The notes beneath the pieces were generated by a model. It did no database searches. It was given only the letters and a program-made list of their open reading frames with translations, and was not told where the DNA came from. Positions 31,723-36,530 of a DNA stretch of 36,530 bases are shown piece after piece. Numbering within the stretch: position 1 is the first letter of the stretch; each line of letters begins with the position of its first letter. Position numbers and translations under genes: made by a program. The DNA comes from Streptomyces ureilyticus (GTDB taxonomy: Bacteria; Actinomycetota; Actinomycetes; Streptomycetales; Streptomycetaceae), in assembly GCF_011045025.1 (NCBI RefSeq), contig NZ_JAAKZX010000090.1, forward strand, positions 1 through 36,530. The letters are read 5' to 3'.

Positions 31723-32871
31723 ATGCCGACCTGCCCGAACGGACACCAGTCGGGTTCCGACGACTGGTGCGAGGTCTGCGGTCACCGCATGGCCGGTGCC
31801 GTGCCCCCGCCTCCGCCGCCGCCGCCGGCCGCCGGCTACGGCTACCCGCAGCCCGGTTCGCAGCAGGGCGGGCACCCGCACCTGTCCGCCGTGCCGGACC
31901 TGGGGCACGAACCGGAGCTCTGCCCGCAGTGCCGCACCCCGCGTGAGGGCGGGGCCCCGTTCTGCGAGGAGTGCCGGTGGAACTTCCTGACGAACACGGC
32001 GACCTCGTACACCCCGGCCGCGCCGCCCGGTGCCGGCGGTCCGAACCCGGCGCTGCGGTTCCAGCAGCAGCAGCCCGGACAGCACGGTGGCGGCCATGAC
32101 CCGTACGACTACCAGAGCTCGCGGCCCTCGCAGATGAACCGTCCCGCCGAGCCGCTCTCGCCGTACGGCGGCGACCCCTCGGGTCAGGGCGGGTACCCCG
32201 GTGGTCAGGGGAACTACGGTGGTCAGGGTCAGGGCGGACCCGGTGGCCCCGGGGCCGCGCAGGCGTACCAGCAGCAGCCCGCTCCGCCCGGTTATCCGCA
32301 GCAGACCGGTCACCCGCAGGGTCCGGGCGGGCAGCAGCCCTACGGGGGCGGGGACGACTGGGTCCTCCCTCCGCCCGGCGGCGATCCCAACGGCCAGGGC
32401 CAGGGCGGCTACGGCTACCCGCAGCCCGGCCAGACGCAGGCCCCGCCCGGCTACCAGCAGCAGCCGATGGCCTGGAACATCACGATCGGGCCCGACCGCG
32501 AGTACTTCATGGCGATGATGCAGCGCTCAGGACCGGAGGCCACGGGGCTGAACCTGCCCGCGTACTCCCCCGAGCAGCAGCGCCCGCTCATCGGCAACCA
32601 GATCACGATCGGCCGCCGTCGCCACTCCACGGGCGAGTCCCCGGACATCGACCTGTCGGTGCCGCCGGAGGACCCGGGTGTCTCGCATCAGCACGCGGTC
32701 CTCGTCCAGCAGCCGGACGGCAGCTGGGCGGTCGTCGACCAGAACTCCACGAACGGCACCACCGTCAACAACGGCGAGGAGCCCATCCAGCCCTTCGTCC
32801 CGGTACCGCTGCAGGACGGCGACCGGGTGCACGTGGGTGCGTGGACGACGATCACGATCCGCCGGGGCTGA
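31723..32871 (+). CDS. FHA-domain protein with zinc ribbons and Pro/Gln/Gly-rich linker
   Basis: This encodes 382 residues. Two zinc ribbons lead: CPNGHQ...WCEVCGH (Cys4, 16, 19) and CPQCRTPREGGAPFCEECRW, separated by a polyproline stretch. A ~150-residue low-complexity linker rich in Gly, Gln, Pro and Tyr follows (about 110-245), then a helix-like piece (GPDREYFMAMMQRSGP), and a C-terminal FHA domain (about 290-382) with ITIGRRRHS, GVSHQHAVLV and QNSTNGTTV, the phosphothreonine-binding core. FHA domains read Ser/Thr kinase output, so it is a natural effector of the PknG-type kinase. The GarA/OdhI-type ETT phosphorylation motif is not seen, so this is not simply a GarA orthologue. Confidence 0.9.
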   Translation: MPTCPNGHQSGSDDWCEVCGHRMAGAVPPPPPPPPAAGYGYPQPGSQQGGHPHLSAVPDLGHEPELCPQCRTPREGGAPFCEECRWNFLTNTATSYTPAAPPGAGGPNPALRFQQQQPGQHGGGHDPYDYQSSRPSQMNRPAEPLSPYGGDPSGQGGYPGGQGNYGGQGQGGPGGPGAAQAYQQQPAPPGYPQQTGHPQGPGGQQPYGGGDDWVLPPPGGDPNGQGQGGYGYPQPGQTQAPPGYQQQPMAWNITIGPDREYFMAMMQRSGPEATGLNLPAYSPEQQRPLIGNQITIGRRRHSTGESPDIDLSVPPEDPGVSHQHAVLVQQPDGSWAVVDQNSTNGTTVNNGEEPIQPFVPVPLQDGDRVHVGAWTTITIRRG

Positions 32872-32898
32872 ATCAGTCCCAGCGCTGTGTGATCTGCG

Positions 32899-33879
32899 TT
32901 ACGCGAGCGGCCAGGCGTACGGTCCTTCCGGGTCGTCCAGCCAGGCCCACTCGCGTTCGCCGCTGACCGTGATCCCGTACCGCTCCCGTTCCGGCTGCTC
33001 CTCGCGCTCCCACAGGGCCAGGGCCTCGTGGGGGTCGAGGGCGCCCGCGGTGAGGGCCAGCAGGAAGCGGAAGAGTTCGTTCTGGATCGCCCGGCGCGGC
33101 AGACCGCCATCCGCGGTGGGCCGCGGTTCGGGCCGCTCGGCGCCGCGCAGGGGCACGAAGTAGGCGGGCGTCTGCAGGAAGTGGCCCTCGGCGTGCCCGG
33201 CGTCGCGTACGCGCAGGTCGATCACGCCGGTCGCGATCGGCGCGAGGATGTGCGCGCCGGGGTTGCACTGGGCGAGCCAGGGGCGCGGGATCGAGGTCAC
33301 CGCGCAGGTCACGATGACGCGGTCGTACGGGGCATGCTCCGGACAGCCGCGGGCGCCGTCTCCGGTGACGACTCTCGGGTGGTACCCGGCGGCGGCCAGA
33401 TGCCGCCGGGCGGACTCGGTGATCTCCGGGTCCAGGTCGATGGTGGTGACCAGTTCGTCGCCGAGGCGGTGGGCGAGCAGGGCCGCGTTGTAGCCGGTGC
33501 CCGCGCCGATCTCCAGGACCGCGTTGCCGTCCTGTACCTCCAGCTCCGCCAGCATCTTCGCCATCAGGGACGGCTGGCTGCTGGACGAGACCAGCTGGCC
33601 GTCGCGTACGCGGGTGGCCAGCGGGGAGTCGGCGTACGCGCCGCGCAGCCAGCGCTCGCGTCGGCGCGGGTCGGGGTCCTCGCACCACAGTCGCTCGTAG
33701 CCGTCCTCGGCACCGACGAAGTAGTACGGCACGAAGAGGTGACGCGGGACGCTCTCGAAGGCCTCCCGCCAGCGCGGGTCACTGGCCCAGGCCCCGCCCG
33801 CCTCGACCTCGCGCACCAGCGCCGCCCGCGCCGTGGCGGCGAGGTCGTCCAGGCCGTGGTCGATGGCGTGCGCGCTCAT
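32899..33879 (-). CDS. Protein-L-isoaspartate O-methyltransferase-like protein
   Basis: This is a 326-residue PCMT-family protein. The PCMT core lies in the middle: FESVPRHLFVPYYF (the usual start motif), SSSSQPSLMAKMLAELEVQD, then SAM motif I VLEIGAGTGYNAALLA (about 120-136), TTIDLDPEI and APYDRVIVTCAVTSIP. The C-terminal ~110 residues beyond the core are a private extension ending in EWAWLDDPEGPYAWPLA. PCMT repairs isoaspartyl residues, but actinobacterial long-tailed forms may modify other peptides. It is convergent with the FHA gene (27-base gap) and divergent from the globin. Confidence 0.85.
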   Translation of the reverse strand: MSAHAIDHGLDDLAATARAALVREVEAGGAWASDPRWREAFESVPRHLFVPYYFVGAEDGYERLWCEDPDPRRRERWLRGAYADSPLATRVRDGQLVSSSSQPSLMAKMLAELEVQDGNAVLEIGAGTGYNAALLAHRLGDELVTTIDLDPEITESARRHLAAAGYHPRVVTGDGARGCPEHAPYDRVIVTCAVTSIPRPWLAQCNPGAHILAPIATGVIDLRVRDAGHAEGHFLQTPAYFVPLRGAERPEPRPTADGGLPRRAIQNELFRFLLALTAGALDPHEALALWEREEQPERERYGITVSGEREWAWLDDPEGPYAWPLA

Positions 33880-34011
33880 ACCTCCACTGTGCGGCGCGAG
33901 GCTCCCCGGGGCGAGCGCTTGAACGCGCCGTTCCGCGAGCCCTTCCCCGTAGTCCTAAGCCTTGAGTCCTCGGTCTTGGCGTCTGAGACCATAGAACGGT
34001 GGCTGCAATTT

Positions 34012-34029
34012 CCGGGGGACAACCCCCGG
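34012..34029. promoter_or_regulatory. GC hairpin in the globin leader
   Basis: CCGGGGG (34012-34018) and CCCCCGG (34023-34029) are perfect 7-base arms with a 4-base loop, followed by CCCCCGGCC. I recall similar CCGGGGG-ACAA-CCCCCGG stems as a recurring Streptomyces intergenic element. An unrelated GGTCT/AGACC inverted repeat lies upstream at 33972-33990. Both are in the 209-base divergent spacer between the methyltransferase and globin genes. Confidence 0.5.
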
Positions 34030-34088
34030 ACCCCCGGCCGAACAGAGCCAGGGGCTGACCAGAGCGATTTTTTGTGAGGCCAACCAAC

Positions 34089-34493
34089 GTGGTCGAGATT
34101 CGGCGCGGCACGCTTCAAGAGCAGACCTTCTACGAGCAGGTCGGCGGGGAGGAGACCTTCCGCCGCCTCGTCCACCGTTTCTACGAGGGTGTCGCCGAGG
34201 ACCCGCTGCTCAGGCCCATGTATCCCGAGGAGGACCTGGGCCCGGCCGAGGAGCGTCTCACGCTGTTCCTGATCCAGTACTGGGGCGGGCCCACCACGTA
34301 CAGCGAGAACCGCGGCCACCCCCGGCTGCGGATGCGCCACGCCCCCTTCGCCGTCGACCGCGCGGCGCACGACGCCTGGCTGAAGCACATGCGGGTCGCC
34401 GTCGACGAGCTCGGCCTCTCCGAGGAGCACGAGCACACGCTGTGGAAGTACCTGACGTACGCGGCGGCGTCGATGGTGAACACGGAGGGCTGA
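34089..34493 (+). CDS. glbO: Group II truncated haemoglobin
   Basis: This 134-residue globin of the HbO/trHbII class binds O2 and may deliver it or scavenge NO or peroxide. Signatures are FYEQVGGEETFRRLVHRFYE, DPLLRPMYPEEDLGPAEERL, TLFLIQYWGGPTTYSENRGH, the proximal His in RMRHAPFAV and the Trp-G8 segment HDAWLKHMRVAVDEL. The GTG at 34089 is chosen because GTGAGG lies nine bases before it; the GTG at 34074 is an alternative adding five residues. It diverges from the methyltransferase gene. It is a single-domain protein of normal length. Confidence 0.9.
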   Translation: MVEIRRGTLQEQTFYEQVGGEETFRRLVHRFYEGVAEDPLLRPMYPEEDLGPAEERLTLFLIQYWGGPTTYSENRGHPRLRMRHAPFAVDRAAHDAWLKHMRVAVDELGLSEEHEHTLWKYLTYAAASMVNTEG

Positions 34494-34611
34494 CACCGCT
34501 TTTCGAACGGCATCTATCACAATCCGGTCAAGCCCGGACGACAAGCGCTTACCCGTAACCCGTTCCCTCTGACAACATCACCCGGAGGTTCGGGACAGGC
34601 GGGGGAGCCGG

Positions 34612-36530
34612 GTGACGGAGTTCGTCTTATCGCGTGCGCGGGCGCACCGCCTGCTGCTGACGGCCGCGCTGCTCACCGTCCTCCTGACGACCGCCGTCCT
34701 GACGACCCTCACCGCGTACTCCGGCGCGATCGGCGACGCGGCCCTGCGCCACTCACTCCTGTCGGGCCCGTCGGATACGGAGAGCGCCGCGGCCACGACC
34801 CTGTTCGTCGAGGCCGACGTACCGGCGGACGAGCGCGAGGCCGCCGACAAGGCCGTACGCGACGGGGCTCGGCGTACCTTCGACGGGCTCCCCGTGACGC
34901 TGCGGACGTTGATGCGGTCTGGACCGTACGCGCTGCCGCGGTCGTTGCAGCCGCCCTCCGCACGGTCCGGCGACCCGGATCTCACGCACTTCGCGGCGCT
35001 GGACCGCTCGCAAGTCCGCGTCGTCGAGGGGCGACTCCCCCGCGAGACGGCCGCCGGCCGCGAGATCGAGGTGGCCCTCCCCGAGGCGGCGGCACGGGCG
35101 CTGTCGCTGAAGCCCGGCGCACGGCTCACTCTCGTCGACCGGCTCGACGGGCCGGACGCGCGCATCCGGGTCAGCGGTGTGTACCGGCCCGCCCAAGTGA
35201 CCTCGCCCTACTGGCAGTTGGACGAGCTCGGCGGCCGTGGCATCAAGGAGGTCGACTTCACCACGTACGGGCCGCTGCTCACCGATCCGGCGGTACTGGG
35301 CGCGAACGGGCCCGTGAGCGAGGGGCCTTCGGCCTGGCTGGCGTCCGCCGACTTCCGGGCGCTGACGACCGGGCGGATCGACGCCCTGCGGGATGCCGCG
35401 CGCGACGGTCCCAAGGCGCTGGTCAAGTCCCCCGCGATGCACGGCACCACGGCCGTCACGACCTCGTTGCCGGAGGAGCTGGACCGGGTCGAACGTTCGC
35501 TGCTGGTCTCCCGTTCGACGCTGCTGATCGTCGCGCTCCAGCTCGCGCTGCTCGCCGGCTACGCGCTGCTGCTGGTGGCCCGGCTGCTGAGTACCGAACG
35601 GGCCGGTGAGACCCGGCTGTTGCGGGCGCGCGGCGGTTCGCGGGGCCGGGTCGCGGGCTTCGCCGCGCTCGAGTCGCTGCTGCTCGCCGTGCCCGCGGCG
35701 GTCTGCGCACCGCTGCTCGCCGGGCCGTTGACGCGGTTGCTGGCCGGGCAGGGGGCGCTGTCCCGGATCGGGCTGCGGCTCGACACCTCGGCGGGCGGCT
35801 CGTTGTGGCTGGTGGCGGCGGGGGTGGCGCTGGGGTGTGCGCTCGCGGTGACCGTGCCCGCGCTGAGCGAGGAGCCCAAGGGCCGTGCCCGGGCGCTGCC
35901 CGCGCCGGTGCGGGCGGGCGCGGACGTCGGCCTGCTGGTGATCGCGGCGGTCGCGTACTGGCAGCTGAACCGGCAGACCTCCGGCGTCGTCACCGACGAC
36001 ACCTCCGGCACCCTCGGCATCGACCCCCTGCTCGTCTCGGCGCCCGCACTCGCCCTGCTCGCCGGAACCGTCCTCACCCTGCGGCTGCTGCCGCCCGCCG
36101 CCCGTCTCGCCGAACGTCGCGCGGCCGGCGGTCGCGGACTGCCGGCCGCGCTCGCGGGCTGGCAGTTCAGCCGCCGCCCGATGCGCGGCGCGGGACCCGT
36201 ACTGCTGCTCGTCCTCGCCATCGCCCTCGGCATGCTCGCCATCGGCCAGGGCGCCTCCTGGGACCGCTCGCAGGACGACCAGGCGGACTTCCAGTCCGGT
36301 ACGTCGGTACGTGTACTCGGCGCCGGCCAGGGCGGGTTGGGCGCGGCCGGGGTCTACTCCGCGGTCGAGGGCGTACGCGAGGCCGCACCCGCCGTGCGTA
36401 CGACGCTGCCGTTGTCCGGCGACCGGACGGCCTCGGTACTGGCCCTGAACACCGGGGACTTGGGGGAAGCGGGGGGCGCGTTGCTGATGCGGCGGGATCT
36501 GGCGGACGAGCCGGTGGGGCGGTTGCTGGC
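34612..36530 (+). CDS. FtsX-like ABC permease, large form (cut by window end)
   Basis: About 639 residues are visible and the frame is still open at the window edge. Layout: TM1 at about residues 13-35 (LLLTAALLTVLLTTAVLTTL), an exported domain to about residue 300 (VEGRLPRETAAGREIEVALP and RIRVSGVYRPAQV), then FtsX helices starting with STLLIVALQLALLAGYALLL, with the cytoplasmic coupling loop STERAGETRLLRARGGSRGR. Further helices and a second exported domain follow (RGAGPVLLLVLAIALGMLAI, then WDRSQDDQADFQSGTSVRVL). The start is GTG with GGGGGAG just upstream. The ATPase partner is presumably encoded beyond the window. The product exports or transmits force across the envelope; its substrate is unknown. 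Confidence 0.85.
   Translation, partial: MTEFVLSRARAHRLLLTAALLTVLLTTAVLTTLTAYSGAIGDAALRHSLLSGPSDTESAAATTLFVEADVPADEREAADKAVRDGARRTFDGLPVTLRTLMRSGPYALPRSLQPPSARSGDPDLTHFAALDRSQVRVVEGRLPRETAAGREIEVALPEAAARALSLKPGARLTLVDRLDGPDARIRVSGVYRPAQVTSPYWQLDELGGRGIKEVDFTTYGPLLTDPAVLGANGPVSEGPSAWLASADFRALTTGRIDALRDAARDGPKALVKSPAMHGTTAVTTSLPEELDRVERSLLVSRSTLLIVALQLALLAGYALLLVARLLSTERAGETRLLRARGGSRGRVAGFAALESLLLAVPAAVCAPLLAGPLTRLLAGQGALSRIGLRLDTSAGGSLWLVAAGVALGCALAVTVPALSEEPKGRARALPAPVRAGADVGLLVIAAVAYWQLNRQTSGVVTDDTSGTLGIDPLLVSAPALALLAGTVLTLRLLPPAARLAERRAAGGRGLPAALAGWQFSRRPMRGAGPVLLLVLAIALGMLAIGQGASWDRSQDDQADFQSGTSVRVLGAGQGGLGAAGVYSAVEGVREAAPAVRTTLPLSGDRTASVLALNTGDLGEAGGALLMRRDLADEPVGRLL

Overview
The window reads as a piece of a Streptomyces chromosome. 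The DNA is very GC-rich with G/C in most third codon positions, starts are often GTG, genes overlap as ATGA or GTGA, and the conserved genes are typical of the genus. No tRNA, rRNA or CRISPR array was seen. From memory only (no search was possible), the order csnR-csnEFGH-csnK followed by a glnX/glnH/pknG block resembles the region around SCO2657-SCO2671 of S. coelicolor.

Left part (1-7508): malQ (minus) with a small repeat-containing upstream gene; a PadR regulator with a two-gene ABC exporter that probably responds to a toxic compound; an HNH endonuclease; and an MscS channel. These look like ordinary core genes.

Middle part (about 7525-14123) looks inserted and decayed. It opens with a transposase remnant against the 3' end of the MscS gene. 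An intact five-gene module follows: ECF sigma factor, membrane anti-sigma-like protein with a zinc finger, ABC ATPase and two membrane proteins. Then comes a scar of truncated genes: the N-terminus of an IS701-type transposase, a DUF5753 fragment of an XRE regulator without its HTH, a pretoxin-Hint fragment, an orphan membrane protein and a DUF1963-like C-terminus.

Right-middle (14263-22069): a SAM methyltransferase diverges from the csn cluster, which imports and breaks down chito-oligosaccharide-type sugars: ROK repressor, lipoprotein, two permeases, GH4 phosphoglycosidase and BadF-type kinase. A 15-bp palindrome lies just upstream of csnR.

Right part (22253-32871): a collinear signalling cluster, glnX-glnH-(coiled-coil protein)-pknG-PP2C-VWA-FHA. 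The actinobacterial GlnX-GlnH-PknG system senses extracellular Asp/Glu-type amino acids. Here it is joined to a phosphatase, a VWA protein and an FHA protein. The kinase, phosphatase and FHA protein each carry two zinc-ribbon-like Cys pairs, which I consider the most interesting system in the window. The window ends with a PCMT-like methyltransferase, a group II truncated haemoglobin and the 5' part of a large FtsX-type ABC permease cut by the window edge.
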